Assembly (NCBI GenBank): GCA_030431455.1
Contig: JAUIJE010000005.1
Span: forward strand, 124,001-188,000
DNA from: a bacterium
Lineage (GTDB): Bacteria > Myxococcota > UBA727 > JAUIJE01
DNA length: 64,000 nucleotides
Direction: 5' to 3'
Positions 44,694 to 54,947 of the stretch are shown here, one piece after another. Numbering within the stretch: the first letter of the stretch is position 1; the number at the start of each line of letters is the position of its first letter. The notes beneath the pieces are model-generated. The model saw only the letters and a program-made list of their open reading frames with translations. It was not told where the DNA came from and did not search any database. Made by a program: the position numbers and the translations under genes.

Positions 44694-45080
44694 TCACCGG
44701 GCGCGGATCACAAAATAGCGCTGGATCTTGGCCAGGGTCTTTTCCCCCACCCCGGTCACCGCCCGCACATCGCTCCACCGCGAAAACCGACCCAAGCCCC
44801 GCCGGTGCTCGACGATGGCCGCGGCCAATCGCCGGCCCACCCCGGGCACGACCCGGAGCGCCGATTCGCCCGCCCGGTTGATGTCGATCTTCTGGCCGGC
44901 GAGCAGCGCAAACGTGCCCGGGTCCTCTCCGGCCCCGTCGCACCGCAGCACCCGGTCGACCACGCCCGGCTGCGCACAGGGCGCCGGCGCCGCCCCCTCG
45001 GCGCGCGGCGTCATCGCCACGCCACCGGCGGTCAGCAACAGCAACACCGCCAGCAACGGGCGCGAACGGTCAGGGGACAT
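44694..45080 (-). CDS. ComEA-like helix-hairpin-helix protein
   Basis: A 128-residue secreted protein: signal peptide (MSPDRSRPLLAVLLLLTAGGVA), a Cys pair (CAQPGVVDRVLRC), then two helix-hairpin-helix motifs (INRAGESALRVVPGVGRRLAAAIVEHR and VRAVTGVGEKTLAKI; positions about 72-122). This matches ComEA, the periplasmic DNA receptor of natural transformation. In ComEA the membrane anchor is usually uncleaved. No other com genes are in view, so a competence role is inferred. Confidence 0.75.
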   Translation of the reverse strand: MSPDRSRPLLAVLLLLTAGGVAMTPRAEGAAPAPCAQPGVVDRVLRCDGAGEDPGTFALLAGQKIDINRAGESALRVVPGVGRRLAAAIVEHRRGLGRFSRWSDVRAVTGVGEKTLAKIQRYFVIRAR

Positions 45081-45136
45081 GGGGGTCTGTACCACGGTCG
45101 ATTGATGGTTCTTGCGGCCTGTGGCACGTTTTGGCC

Positions 45137-45583
45137 ATGCGTGTCGGTCTTTGTGTGTTCGCTGTCGGGGTCGCGGCCCTGTTTTTCCTCGCCTGCCCTT
45201 CGAAGCGGTGCACGACCCCCGCGGACTGTCTGCTCGATTGCGACTGCGAAGACCCGAACAACAACGTGGTGGTCAAGTGCGGGCTGCAATACCGCTGCGA
45301 CTTCTCCACCGACCTGTGCTCGGAAGCGTTCAACACCGCGACGTGCGACGACGTGTGCAACCTCCAGCCCGACGGCAAATGTTACAGCCGCCAATGCATC
45401 TCGGAGACCGATTGCTTGCGCGAGGTCCAGTGCAACGTCGACCCCGGCAACGGCATGATCCAGACCCTGCCCTGCACGATGGAGTTCGCCTGCGACGCCG
45501 ACGACAACCTCTGCGAGGTGGAGTTCACCGCCACCGACCTCGAGGTCTGCCAGATGTGCCAACAGGCCGGCGTGTTCGGCTGA
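45137..45583 (+). CDS. Cysteine-rich small lipoprotein
   Basis: A 148-residue protein with lipobox ALFFLAC (Cys20). The mature part has about 18 further Cys residues in repeated patterns such as [13 protein letters not shown] and CQMCQQ. Such density implies a disulfide-knotted, trypsin-inhibitor-like or dockerin-less repeat fold on the cell surface. It precedes hutH by 10 bases and may be transcribed with it, though no functional link is obvious. I do not recognise the family. Confidence 0.7.
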   Translation: MRVGLCVFAVGVAALFFLACPSKRCTTPADCLLDCDCEDPNNNVVVKCGLQYRCDFSTDLCSEAFNTATCDDVCNLQPDGKCYSRQCISETDCLREVQCNVDPGNGMIQTLPCTMEFACDADDNLCEVEFTATDLEVCQMCQQAGVFG

Positions 45584-45593
45584 GGAGGCACAG

Positions 45594-47141
45594 ATGACCA
45601 TCGTGCTCGACGGCGCTTCGCTCCACCCCGCCGCGGTCGAGGCCGTGGCCTCGGCCGGACGCGCCGTTGAAATCGCCCCCGCGGTGCACGCCCGCATGGA
45701 GTCCGCGCGCCGGCTCGTCGACGAGATCGCCGCCGGCGACGACCCCGTGTACGGCATCAACACCGGCTTCGGCGCGCTCGCCGAGGTCAAGGTCGAGCGC
45801 GACAAGGTCGAAATCCTCCAGCGCAATCTCATTCTGTCCCACGCCGTGGGCGTGGGCGAACCTCTGCCCTTCGCCACCGCCCGCGCGTTGATGCTCCTGC
45901 GGGCCAACACCCTGGCGGTGGGCCACTCCGGTTGTCGCCCGGTCGTGCTCTCGCACCTGGTGGGCTTGCTCAACGCCGGCATCGCCCCCTACGTCCCCTG
46001 CAAAGGCAGCGTGGGCGCCTCGGGGGACCTCGCCCCCCTCGCCCACGTGGCGTTGCTCCTCATCGGTGAAGGCCCCGCTTACATCGACGACACCCTCACC
46101 ACCGCCAAACGCGCCCTCGCCCACGCCGGCCTCGCCCCCCTCGTGCTCCAGGCCAAAGAGGGCCTCGCCCTCATCAACGGCACCCAAGCCATGGTCGCGT
46201 CCGGCACCCGCTCGCTGCTCGTGGCCGAAGAGCTCACCCGCCTCGCCGACATCGTGGGCGCGCTCTCCCTCGACGCGCTCAAGGGCACCGACCGCGCCTT
46301 CGACCGGCGCATCCACGACGCCCGCCCCCACCCCGGCCAGTCGACCTGCGCGGCCAACCTGCGCGCGCTCCTCGACGGGAGCGAGCTGCTCAAGAGCCAC
46401 GCCGACTGCGGCAAGGTGCAAGATCCCTATTCATTGCGCTGCATGCCCCAAGTGCACGGCGCCACCCGCGACGGGCTCGCCTACGTGCGCTCCGTGCTCG
46501 AACGTGAACTCAACGCCGCCACCGACAACCCCTTGGTGTTCCTCGACGGGGACAGCGGCATGAGCGGGCACGACGTCATCTCGGGGGGCAATTTCCACGG
46601 CCAGCCCGTGGCCCTGGCCCTCGACTTCCTCGCCATCTGCACCGCCGAGCTCGCCAACATCAGCGAACGCCGCATCGAGCAGCTCGTGAACCCCGCGCTC
46701 TCGTCGGGCCTGCCCGCGTTTTTGTCCCCCGACCCGGGGCTGAACTCCGGTTTTATGATTCTGCAAGTGACCGCAGCGAGCCTCATCAACGAGAACAAGG
46801 TGCTCTGCCACCCCGCGAGCACCGACTCGATCCCCTCGTCGGCCAACCGCGAAGACCACGTGTCCATGGGCATGACCGCGGCCAACAAAGCCTGGAACGT
46901 CGTCTACAACGTGCGCCGGGTGCTCGGCATCGAGCTGCTCTGCGCCGCCCAGGCCGTCGACCTGCGCGAAGGGGTCAAGCCCGGGCCCGCGCTCTGCGCG
47001 GTGCACGCCGAGGTGCGCAAACACGTGCCCTTCGCGCCCTGCGACCGGGCGTTCATCGACGACCTCGAGGCGATCGAGATGTTCTGCGCCGAGGGCCGGC
47101 CCGAACAGGTCGTGCGCGACGCCGGCCTCGCCCTCGCCTGA
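45594..47141 (+). CDS. hutH: Histidine ammonia-lyase
   Basis: A 515-residue MIO-dependent ammonia-lyase. The MIO cofactor forms from Ala142-Ser143-Gly144 in [14 protein letters not shown]. Tyr53 (VYGINTGFG), His83 ([11 protein letters not shown]), [15 protein letters not shown] and [17 protein letters not shown] are all as in canonical HutH, which deaminates histidine to urocanate. The ribosome-binding site is GAGGAGG at 45583-45589. It is not next to hutU or hutI, but is convergent with egtD-egtB, whose product also derives from histidine. That placement is odd and is discussed among the findings. Confidence 0.93.
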   Translation: MTIVLDGASLHPAAVEAVASAGRAVEIAPAVHARMESARRLVDEIAAGDDPVYGINTGFGALAEVKVERDKVEILQRNLILSHAVGVGEPLPFATARALMLLRANTLAVGHSGCRPVVLSHLVGLLNAGIAPYVPCKGSVGASGDLAPLAHVALLLIGEGPAYIDDTLTTAKRALAHAGLAPLVLQAKEGLALINGTQAMVASGTRSLLVAEELTRLADIVGALSLDALKGTDRAFDRRIHDARPHPGQSTCAANLRALLDGSELLKSHADCGKVQDPYSLRCMPQVHGATRDGLAYVRSVLERELNAATDNPLVFLDGDSGMSGHDVISGGNFHGQPVALALDFLAICTAELANISERRIEQLVNPALSSGLPAFLSPDPGLNSGFMILQVTAASLINENKVLCHPASTDSIPSSANREDHVSMGMTAANKAWNVVYNVRRVLGIELLCAAQAVDLREGVKPGPALCAVHAEVRKHVPFAPCDRAFIDDLEAIEMFCAEGRPEQVVRDAGLALA

Positions 47142-47152
47142 GCGCAGGGGCG

Positions 47153-48088
47153 CTACGTCGCGGTCAAGAGCTGAACGGAAAAGTCCTGCCCGGGGTCGGT
47201 CCAGACCTGCTCGACGGAGAAGTTCCCTTGTTCGGCCAGCGCGGCGAAGCCTTCGAGCGAATATTTGTGCGAGTACTCGGTGTGGACGCGCTCGCCCTTT
47301 TCGAAATCGAACCGCTTGCCCCGGAAGGTCAGAGACTGCGCGCGGTTCGACACGAGGTAGATGTCGATGCGCTCTTCGTCCTCGTTGAACTCCGCGTGGT
47401 GATCGAACCCGTCGAGGTCAAAATCGGTGCCGAGCGCGCGGTTGGCGTGGGCGAGGATGTTTTTGGAAAAGGCCGCGGTCACGCCCTCGGGATCGTCGTA
47501 GGCAAGCTCGAGCCGGGCGCGGTCTTTGAGCAGGTCCACCCCCACGAGCAGGTTGCCGCCCTGGCCCACGAGCTCGGCCCAGCCGCGCATGAGTTGGGCG
47601 GCGTGGCCGCGCTCGAAGTTGCCGATGGTCGAGCCCGGGAAATAGACCGCGGTGCGCGCAAACGGCACCCCGATGTCGGGGAGCTTGAGCGGCTTGGTGA
47701 AGTCCCCGGTGGCCGGACACACCCGCAGGCCGGGCAGGTCTTGGCGGAGTTTTTTCACCGAAGACGCGAGGTGCTCGTCGGAGATGTCGATGGGAATGTA
47801 CGCGGCCACGTCGTCCATCGCCGCGAGCAATCGCCGGGTCTTGAGCCCGCTGCCCGCGCCAAACTCGACCAGGCGACAGCGCGGCCCCAGGGCCTGGGCC
47901 ATGTCCGCGACGTGATCTTGCATGATCGCAAGCTCGGTGCGGGTCAGATAGTACGCGTCGAGCTCGGTGATCTTGTCGAACAGCTTCGAGCCTTCCTCGT
48001 CGTACAAAAACTGCGTGGGCAGCCACTTTTTGTCTTCGGACAGGCCCTCGACCACGAGGCGGGCGAACAGGTCATTGAGGTCGGTCAT
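47153..48088 (-). CDS. egtD: L-histidine N(alpha)-methyltransferase EgtD
   Basis: A 311-residue SAM-dependent methyltransferase of the EgtD family. It trimethylates histidine to hercynine, the first step of ergothioneine biosynthesis. LPTQFLYDEEGSKLFDKITELDAYYLTRTE is characteristic of the N-terminal domain (cited by parts: LPTQFLYDEEGS, ITELDAYYLTRTE). The SAM site is VEFGAGSGLKTRRLL and D(I)SDEHL; PGSTIGNF is a further family motif. The start overlaps the egtB stop by four bases. The start ATG lies at 48088. Confidence 0.93.
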   Translation of the reverse strand: MTDLNDLFARLVVEGLSEDKKWLPTQFLYDEEGSKLFDKITELDAYYLTRTELAIMQDHVADMAQALGPRCRLVEFGAGSGLKTRRLLAAMDDVAAYIPIDISDEHLASSVKKLRQDLPGLRVCPATGDFTKPLKLPDIGVPFARTAVYFPGSTIGNFERGHAAQLMRGWAELVGQGGNLLVGVDLLKDRARLELAYDDPEGVTAAFSKNILAHANRALGTDFDLDGFDHHAEFNEDEERIDIYLVSNRAQSLTFRGKRFDFEKGERVHTEYSHKYSLEGFAALAEQGNFSVEQVWTDPGQDFSVQLLTAT

Positions 48089-49317
48089 GCGTCTTTCGCC
48101 ATTCGAATGGTGGTGAACTGCCAGCGCGCGGAGGGCGCAAAAAAGTTGCGGTAGGTGGCGCGCACGTGTCCGGGGGGCGTGGCCACCGAGCCCCCGCGCA
48201 AGACCATTTGCCCGCTCATGAACTTGCCGTTGTATTCGCCCACCGCGCCCGGCGCGGGGGCAAACCGTGGATAGCCAAGGTAGGCGCTCTGGGTCCAGGC
48301 CCAGCCATTGCCGAACAGCCCCGCGTCCTGTTCGCCGGTGAGCACCGGATGCAAGACCTCACGATCCGCGTACCGGCCCTTTACGATGTCGGCGCCCTGG
48401 GCCGCGTGCTCCCACTCGAACTCGGTGGGCAACCGGGCGCCGGCAAACCGCGCGTACGCGTCCGCCTCGTAGTGGCTCACGTGGGTGACGGGGGCGTCCA
48501 TGTCGAGGGGCCAGAGCCCGTGCAGGGTGAACTCAAACCACGCCCCGTCCCGCTGCTCCCAATAGAGCGGGGCGTGCAGCTTGCGGTCTTGCACAAAGGC
48601 CCAGCCGTCGCTCAACCAATGAACCGGGTCCTGGTAGCCCGCGGCCTCGACAAAGGCGAGGTATTCGCCACAGGTCACGGGCCGGTCGGCGATGGCGAAC
48701 GGCTCGATGTGCACCCGGTGGCGCGGCCCCTCGTTGTCGAACGCAAAACCGGCCCCGTCGTGGCCCACATCGATGAGCCCCCCGTCAAACTGTGTATAGC
48801 CAAGGGGGCGCGGCTTTGACGTAGGGCGCGCCAGAGGCTTGTACGCCGGCTGGAGCGCGTTTTTGCTCAGCGCGTGTTTGACGTCGGTGAGCAGCAGCTC
48901 TTGGTGCTGCTGCTCGTGGTGCAGCCCGAGGGTGACGAGCTCGTGTTCGCGGTCGGTCAGGCCCTGTGCGATCGCCGCGCGCAGCTTCTCGTCCACGTGC
49001 GCCCGGTAGGCCAGGACCTCGTCGAGGGACGGCCGGGACAAAAGCCCGCGCTCGGCCCGCACCTGACGCGGGCCCACCGTTTCGTAATAGCTGTTGAACA
49101 GGTACCCGTACCCGGGGTGAAAGGGCGCGTCGTCCCCGCGGGGCAACAGCACGAAGGTCTCGAAAAACCAAGTGGTGTGCGCGAGGTGCCACTTGGTGGG
49201 GCTCGCGTCGGGCATGGACTGGATTTGACAGTCCTCGGGCGACAACGGGGCCGCGAGCGCGCGCGTCGCCCCGCGCACGTCGTCGTACCTGGCCAAAAGT
49301 GACGACCCCGCACCCAT
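48085..49317 (-). CDS. egtB: Ergothioneine biosynthesis protein EgtB (iron sulfoxide synthase)
   Basis: A 410-residue protein: a DinB-like helical domain (iron ligands in HTTWFFE, His47, and the HxxxH of HHEQQHQELL) and a C-terminal formylglycine-generating-enzyme-like domain (GRFAIADRPV-type region, RLPTEFEWEHAA, LRGGSVATPP, RATYRNFF). It joins hercynine and cysteine or gamma-glutamylcysteine to a sulfoxide using iron and oxygen. The ATG at 49317 with AAGGTG upstream is chosen over one at 49350. It forms a two-gene operon with egtD; egtC/E are absent here. Confidence 0.9.
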   Translation of the reverse strand: MGAGSSLLARYDDVRGATRALAAPLSPEDCQIQSMPDASPTKWHLAHTTWFFETFVLLPRGDDAPFHPGYGYLFNSYYETVGPRQVRAERGLLSRPSLDEVLAYRAHVDEKLRAAIAQGLTDREHELVTLGLHHEQQHQELLLTDVKHALSKNALQPAYKPLARPTSKPRPLGYTQFDGGLIDVGHDGAGFAFDNEGPRHRVHIEPFAIADRPVTCGEYLAFVEAAGYQDPVHWLSDGWAFVQDRKLHAPLYWEQRDGAWFEFTLHGLWPLDMDAPVTHVSHYEADAYARFAGARLPTEFEWEHAAQGADIVKGRYADREVLHPVLTGEQDAGLFGNGWAWTQSAYLGYPRFAPAPGAVGEYNGKFMSGQMVLRGGSVATPPGHVRATYRNFFAPSARWQFTTIRMAKDA

Positions 49318-49378
49318 GCGGCACCTTAACAACCCGCGGGGTGCGCTCAAGGGCGCCCGGCCCTCGACGAGGGACCGC

Positions 49379-50404
49379 TCAGACCGCGCGGGCCCGCGCG
49401 GATTGTCCCCTCAAATCGCGGACGGTGTCGCGCAGCGTGGCCATCGGGTCGCGGGGCGCGAAACCCAGCTCGGCCGTCGCTTTGCGCGCGTCCACGTACC
49501 AGTAGTGGCCGGCCATGTCCGCCTCGGTGGTGGACAGCGCGGGCTCGGCCCCGACCGCTTTGGCCACCTGCCCGAGCACGCTCACCCCGAGCTTGGCGAA
49601 GCGGCGCGGCACCTTGATCGGCACCAGCGGGCCTTTGACCCCGGAGATTTCGCTCAGCCGCTCGAAGAACTGCCCGAAGGTGAGGTTGATGGCCGAGAGC
49701 AAATACTCACTGCCCGGCTTGGCCTCCTCAAGGGCGGTGACGGTGGCCGCGGCCACGTCGCGCACGTCGACGAACGAAAGACCCCCCTCGGGGGTGATGG
49801 GCAGCTCCCGTTTCAAAAAACGTTCGACATCGGCGGTGCTCGAGCGGCGGTCGTCGCCGGGGCCGAGCACCAAGGTCGGGCGCAGGGTGATGAGCGCCAT
49901 GCGCTCCCGCTGCTCGGCGGGGGCCAGGCGCAACGCGTCCTCGAGGGCGCGGTCGGCGAAATGTTTGGACAGGTAGTAGCCCCAGCCGCAGATGGTGTCG
50001 AACGCGACGGGGTCGTCTTCGCGGTAGACCATCTTGGGATCGGTGCCGACACATTTGGTGCCCGACGTCGACACATGCACAAACCGCGTGACCTTGGCGG
50101 CCAAACAGGCCTCAGCCAAAAGCCGGGTCCCGTGCACATGCACCTGCATCATACGGCCGCGGTCGCGCTCGTCCCGGGAGACGAACCCGGCCGCGTGCAC
50201 CACCGCGTCGATGCCGTCCACCGCGCGGGCGACGTCGTCTTTGCTGGTCACATCCCCGCGCACAATCTCGACCCCGAGGGAGCGCAGGTCCTTGTCATCG
50301 CTGCGGCACAGAGCGCGCACGGCGTAGCCTTGGTCGCGCAGCGCCTCGGCCACGTGGCGGCCCAAAAAGCCGGTGGCCCCGGTGAGCAGTACATGCGGTT
50401 TCAT
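49379..50404 (-). CDS. NAD(P)-dependent extended SDR (epimerase/3-beta-HSD-like)
   Basis: A 341-residue protein with the Rossmann motif TGATGFLG (8-15) and the active-site pair Tyr143-Lys147 (GYYLSKHF). The later part (SEYLLSAINLTFGQFFERLSEISG; short motifs NLTFGQFF and FVDVRDVA) resembles extended SDRs acting on sterols, lipids or dihydroflavonols. It is the last gene of the minus-strand lipid operon, 40 bases after the four-domain fusion. The substrate is probably a lipid or acyl alcohol, by context only. Start ATG at 50404. Confidence 0.8.
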   Translation of the reverse strand: MKPHVLLTGATGFLGRHVAEALRDQGYAVRALCRSDDKDLRSLGVEIVRGDVTSKDDVARAVDGIDAVVHAAGFVSRDERDRGRMMQVHVHGTRLLAEACLAAKVTRFVHVSTSGTKCVGTDPKMVYREDDPVAFDTICGWGYYLSKHFADRALEDALRLAPAEQRERMALITLRPTLVLGPGDDRRSSTADVERFLKRELPITPEGGLSFVDVRDVAAATVTALEEAKPGSEYLLSAINLTFGQFFERLSEISGVKGPLVPIKVPRRFAKLGVSVLGQVAKAVGAEPALSTTEADMAGHYWYVDARKATAELGFAPRDPMATLRDTVRDLRGQSARARAV

Positions 50405-50444
50405 TGGCCGCTCCTCGTCACAAAATCGTTCACAAAGGGCCCGG

Positions 50445-53400
50445 TCACAGGTTGAACACCGAGACGAAGCTCATGAGCAGCTCGGGGTCATTGGTCTTGA
50501 CCGTGCCATCCAAAAACTCGCTCACCTGCGGGATGTAATGTTCCTTCACGATCCGCGTGAACATCTTCACGTCGGTCTTCATCACGCAGTCGGCCTGTCC
50601 GTCGGGCTTGTCATTGAAGATGGCGCAGCCGTCCTTTTTGATCTCCACCGTCCACTTCGTCTCCGGGCCAGCCCCAAGCGAGAAGTAGTAGCGCAGCTCC
50701 TGTTTGACCTCGTCGGCGCGGAACCGCCCTTGCAGCTCGTCGAACAAAATCGCCAGCGGGTTGTTGTCCTCGCCGTTGTCGCTCGAGGCTTCGAGCAGGC
50801 CGAGCGCTTGTTGGGTCGCGGTGTGTTGATCGAACCGTTTGCCGTCGCGCAACGACTCGACCGCCCCCTGCACCACCTCGGCGGCGCGGGCGCAAGCCAT
50901 GGACATGCGCAGCCCCGCGGCGCGGGTGTCGTCGAGCAGCTTCTTGCTGTCGATCTTGGCCCCGATGTGCACGGTGACATTGCGGTTCTTTGGAAACGGC
51001 GCGCCGCGCGGCATCGAGCGGTAGGTGCCCTCGAGGTACACCGGCAAAATGTCCACCCCGTGCTTGAGCGCGAGGTAGGTCACCGCGGCGCGGAATTCGC
51101 CGAGCTCGCCCGTGCGGGTGCGTGTGCCCTCGGGGAAGATGAGCACGGTGTGGCCTTGGCCGAGCAGCTCGCTCGCCTCGCGCATGGTCTCGCGCGGCGA
51201 GTCCCCGCGGTCGAACGGGCGCAGGTTGGTGAAGTTCTCGAAATAGAACCGCCGCCACTTGCCCTCGAAGAAGTAGTCCTTGGCCGCGAGGGTCACGATG
51301 TCGTCGCCGTACGCGCCGAGCGAGGTCTTGACCAACCCCATGTCGAGATGGCTCGCGTGGTTGGCGACCACAATCGTTTGTTGGTTGTGCGGAATGTTGC
51401 TCTCGCCGAGCACCTCCACGTCGAGTGCGCGGTCGTAGAACGCCTTTTGTACGCCAGTGAGCGCGCCCTTCACCATCTGCTGGACCGTGCGCGGCACCGC
51501 GCCCGCGTCGGCCGGGCCGTCGAAGCCGGGCGCGGTGAGGCGCGCCTTGGGCAGGTCTTTTTGTGCGGCCCGGGGCGCGAGGACCTCGTCGGGCAAACGG
51601 GCCGCGTCTTTTTTCGGCACGCTCGCGGCCACCAAGTGGGCGATGACCGCTTGGCGCTGAATCGTGCCGTCGGGGTGGCGCGCCAGCCGCTTGTCGGTCA
51701 GTTCGATGTTTTCAGGTCTTTCGAAACGAGCCAGCCCGCGCACCACCGGCCGCAGCTTGCGGCGCAACAACCCGTGGTCGGTCTCGTCGGTGACGACCAG
51801 GCCCGCGACCCGCTCGCCCCCCTGCCCGTCGGGGATGCCCACGATGGCCGCCTCGATGACGCCCTCGACTTTGCCCAGGCTCTCCTCGATGGCGCGGGGG
51901 AACACCCGCCGGCCGTCCTTGGTGTGGATGACCTCTTCGGCCCGCGCCACCACCGTGACCCGGCCGTGCTTGTCTTTGCGGCCGAGGTCGCCGGTGTTCA
52001 GCCACCCGTCGGGGCTGAGCGCGCCGTCGTCGTCGTCGCTCACCCCGAGCAGGGCCGAGCTGCCCCGCGCGTAGATTTCGCCGATGCCGTCGTCGCCCAC
52101 GTTCTGCACGTCGACCTCGACCCCGGGCACGGTCTGGCCGCCCTTGCCCGGCTTGCCGAGGGTGAGCACCTGCCCGCCGTCGAGGCCGTAGCTCTGGTGA
52201 AGCTGAATGCCGAGATTGGAAAAGAGGTTGGCGGTGCTCTTGTCGACGTGGGCGCCGGTGGACACCAAAAAGCGCACCTTGCCCCCGAGCCGCTCGTGCA
52301 CCGGCCGGAACAAGACCCGCCCGAGGTTGACCCCGAGGGCTTTGCCCAACGTGCGGTTCAAGAACATGCCCGCCTCGAACGCGGTCTCCGCGAACGGCCC
52401 CGCTTTCTCGAGCTCGTCCGCGATCATCTTCTCGAGGTCTTGCCACACCTGGGGCACGCCGATCATCGCGGTGATGCCCGCTTTGGCGAAGGCTTCGCCG
52501 AGCTGCTCTTCGGTCACGTCGTCGACGTAAGTGACGCGCGCGCCACGCAGAAGCGGCAACAGCAGGCCACAGGTGAGCTCAAACGCGTGATGCAGGGGCA
52601 TGACGGAAAGGCCACTGTCGCGCCGGCGCAACTTGAACAGCGGGGCCACGCTCGCGAGCACGGTGGTGAAGTTCAGGTGGGTCATCTCCACCGTCGAGAG
52701 CTGCTCGTCGGTGGAGCGAAACACGATCGCGGCCGGGGTATTGGGCGAGACCAACACCTCGGGCACGTCGACCCGCGCGCCCGCGGGCGGCACCTCGGTG
52801 AACTCGAGCAGGTCAAAGGCCGCGATCTCCCCCGCCCCGTCGATGGCGGGGCCGAGCAGGACCTTGTCCGCGCCCACGTGTTGCAGGCGGTGTTCGATCT
52901 CGTCCTCGTCGAGGCCGGGGTCGAGCGGCACCACCGTGGCCCCGGCGAACAGCACCCCGAAAAAGCCCACCGCCCACTCTGGACGGTTTTTGGCCACCAA
53001 GCCCACCTTGTCCCCGGGGTGCACCCCCGAGTCCGCGAGACGCGACGCGCACATTTGCGCGCCCCGCAAAAGGTCACGGTAGCTGAGCTTTTGGAGGTCT
53101 TCTTGGCCGTCCACCAACCGCTGCAGCGCGGTGCGGTTGCCCTCGCGGAGGCAAATCTCGTCGAGGAAACTGCACAGGTCCGAGAAGCGCTCCTCGGCCC
53201 TCGGGCGTTTGGTGAGCTTGGCCTCGAGGTGGGGGAACACCCACTTGCGCAGGCCGACGATGTGCACGTCTTGCCAGTAGGTGCGCCAGTCAAGTTCGCT
53301 CGGGGTGAACGGGAGTTTTTGTTTGTCCTCGTCGGACGCCCGCCGGTAGGCCGCGCGCGTGTTGTCGCACCGGAAGCGGTAGTTGTAGAGGCTGGTGAAG

Positions 53401-54947
53401 GGAATGAACGCCTGCATCACCATGTCCGAGCCGGACACCTGGCGTTCGATTTGGGCCAAGGTGCCCTCGCTGCTTTTGGCCACGCCCGCGAGGGGCGTGC
53501 CCTTGAGCGCGCCCATGCCCGCTTTGACGAGGGAGAGGGCCTTTTTCATGCCCGGCGCGCTGATTTGGGCATAGCGCTCGGGGCTGACGGGGATGGGTTC
53601 GATCTTGCCGTACAGGCGATTGAGCAAGGGGTTGCCGCGGTTGCGCGACTTCATGAACCGGCGTTTGTAGAGGCCGGTGAGCTCGATGAGGCGGTTCATC
53701 GTGAACGCGTTGCTGTCGCTGGTGCCGAACTGGTACACCATCTGCGCTTTGCCCTCGAGGAGCTCGGCGAGGGCGAGCACGGTGCCGAAACACACGTGGT
53801 CGACGGGCACGACGTCGAGCACGTGCCCGTCGCGGGTCGGGTACTGCACTTGGCCGTGCAGGGCCATGTAGACCAGCGGGGCCGAGGTGTTGATGCCCTC
53901 GTTCCACCCGGGCACGGGGAACGACAGGGAGCTTTCCACCACCGCGGGCCGCACGATGCAAAACGGAATGCCCGCGTCGCACAGAAGCTGCTCGCCCACG
54001 GACTTGGTGTACGTGTACGAGTTCGGCCAACCCCAACGCGCGGCCCGGCGGGTGCCGGCCTCGACGAGCTTTTTGTCGATGAACCGTTTCTGTTCTTTGG
54101 CCATGGCGTTGTCGAGCACCTCGCCCCGGGTGGGCTCGCCTCGACGCTGCAGCTTCTGTTTGGCCTCTTGTTCGAACAGCGCCTGGTTCTGCGGGTCGGA
54201 CGCTTGGCTCTTGATGAACTCTGCCTCGCGCAGGCCCTCTTCGAGTTCGCGGCGCGGGTCCCAATGTTCGGTCCCGAGCTTCTCGGCTTTGGGGAACGGG
54301 ACAAGCCGCGGGTCCTCTTCGCGCACGACCCCGGTGCGCTCGCCGGCCACGTAACAGGTCGAGGTGTGGAGCAGCGGAATCGCTTGGCCGTCTTTGCCGA
54401 GCGCGCGGCACAGCTCGACGAGGTTGAGCACGCCCTCGGCGTTGACGTGAAACGCTTCGTCAATGGCGGGGGTGAAGCTGACCACCCCCGCGACGTTGAG
54501 CACCGCGTCCACGCCCTCTTTTTGCAGCTCGGCCAGGGTCTCGTCGTTGACGCCCCCCCGCGGGGCGGTCACGTCCCCGGCGATGGGAGTCAGGTGCTGG
54601 TCGATCCAAATCTTGGCTTCGAACTCGTTTTTGCCCTCGCGCACGGGGTCGTAGCAGGGGGATGGCCATTGCTCTTGGAAGAACCGCTCGAGGGGGGTGA
54701 GCCCCGCCTTTTTGCGCACCATCAAATAGATGTGGCCCAACTCTGGATAGCGGGTGAGCAACAGCGAGACGAGCACCTTGCCCAAAAAGCCCGTGCCCCC
54801 GACGATGACCACGCGTTTGCCCTTGAGCTGCGCGGCGACATCGAGCACGTCCCCGTCGGACACCGGCGCGTCGAGGGGCGTGCCCTCGGGAATGCGCGGG
54901 CGCGGCCGGTGGGTCCGGCCTTCGGAATCGAAACGTTTGCCGGTCAT
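50445..54947 (-). CDS. Four-domain fusion: fatty acyl reductase, AMP-binding-like, PlsC acyltransferase, SCP2
   Basis: A 1500-residue protein. (1) A fatty-acyl-CoA-reductase-type SDR (about 40-610) has VGGTGFLG at 49-56 and YTYTK near 309. (2) An AMP-binding (ANL) domain (about 630-1150) keeps [12 protein letters not shown], but its P-loop is degenerate: [11 protein letters not shown] stands where SGTTGxPKG is expected, and no A10 lysine is visible (DGTIQRQ). (3) A PlsC acyltransferase (about 1170-1390) has NHASHLD (HX4D) and [11 protein letters not shown]. (4) An SCP2-type lipid-binding domain ends the protein (about 1400-1500). It is ATGA-coupled to the LarA-like gene. The set suggests making and acylating a fatty alcohol or ether lipid, comparable in spirit to ElbD of Myxococcus. 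Confidence 0.85.
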   Translation of the reverse strand: MTGKRFDSEGRTHRPRPRIPEGTPLDAPVSDGDVLDVAAQLKGKRVVIVGGTGFLGKVLVSLLLTRYPELGHIYLMVRKKAGLTPLERFFQEQWPSPCYDPVREGKNEFEAKIWIDQHLTPIAGDVTAPRGGVNDETLAELQKEGVDAVLNVAGVVSFTPAIDEAFHVNAEGVLNLVELCRALGKDGQAIPLLHTSTCYVAGERTGVVREEDPRLVPFPKAEKLGTEHWDPRRELEEGLREAEFIKSQASDPQNQALFEQEAKQKLQRRGEPTRGEVLDNAMAKEQKRFIDKKLVEAGTRRAARWGWPNSYTYTKSVGEQLLCDAGIPFCIVRPAVVESSLSFPVPGWNEGINTSAPLVYMALHGQVQYPTRDGHVLDVVPVDHVCFGTVLALAELLEGKAQMVYQFGTSDSNAFTMNRLIELTGLYKRRFMKSRNRGNPLLNRLYGKIEPIPVSPERYAQISAPGMKKALSLVKAGMGALKGTPLAGVAKSSEGTLAQIERQVSGSDMVMQAFIPFTSLYNYRFRCDNTRAAYRRASDEDKQKLPFTPSELDWRTYWQDVHIVGLRKWVFPHLEAKLTKRPRAEERFSDLCSFLDEICLREGNRTALQRLVDGQEDLQKLSYRDLLRGAQMCASRLADSGVHPGDKVGLVAKNRPEWAVGFFGVLFAGATVVPLDPGLDEDEIEHRLQHVGADKVLLGPAIDGAGEIAAFDLLEFTEVPPAGARVDVPEVLVSPNTPAAIVFRSTDEQLSTVEMTHLNFTTVLASVAPLFKLRRRDSGLSVMPLHHAFELTCGLLLPLLRGARVTYVDDVTEEQLGEAFAKAGITAMIGVPQVWQDLEKMIADELEKAGPFAETAFEAGMFLNRTLGKALGVNLGRVLFRPVHERLGGKVRFLVSTGAHVDKSTANLFSNLGIQLHQSYGLDGGQVLTLGKPGKGGQTVPGVEVDVQNVGDDGIGEIYARGSSALLGVSDDDDGALSPDGWLNTGDLGRKDKHGRVTVVARAEEVIHTKDGRRVFPRAIEESLGKVEGVIEAAIVGIPDGQGGERVAGLVVTDETDHGLLRRKLRPVVRGLARFERPENIELTDKRLARHPDGTIQRQAVIAHLVAASVPKKDAARLPDEVLAPRAAQKDLPKARLTAPGFDGPADAGAVPRTVQQMVKGALTGVQKAFYDRALDVEVLGESNIPHNQQTIVVANHASHLDMGLVKTSLGAYGDDIVTLAAKDYFFEGKWRRFYFENFTNLRPFDRGDSPRETMREASELLGQGHTVLIFPEGTRTRTGELGEFRAAVTYLALKHGVDILPVYLEGTYRSMPRGAPFPKNRNVTVHIGAKIDSKKLLDDTRAAGLRMSMACARAAEVVQGAVESLRDGKRFDQHTATQQALGLLEASSDNGEDNNPLAILFDELQGRFRADEVKQELRYYFSLGAGPETKWTVEIKKDGCAIFNDKPDGQADCVMKTDVKMFTRIVKEHYIPQVSEFLDGTVKTNDPELLMSFVSVFNL

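Noticed and set aside
45121-45136. TGGCACG just before the Cys-rich lipoprotein, a perfect -24 element
   Set aside because: The nearest GC is at 9 rather than 10 bases and would place the start site inside the coding region.
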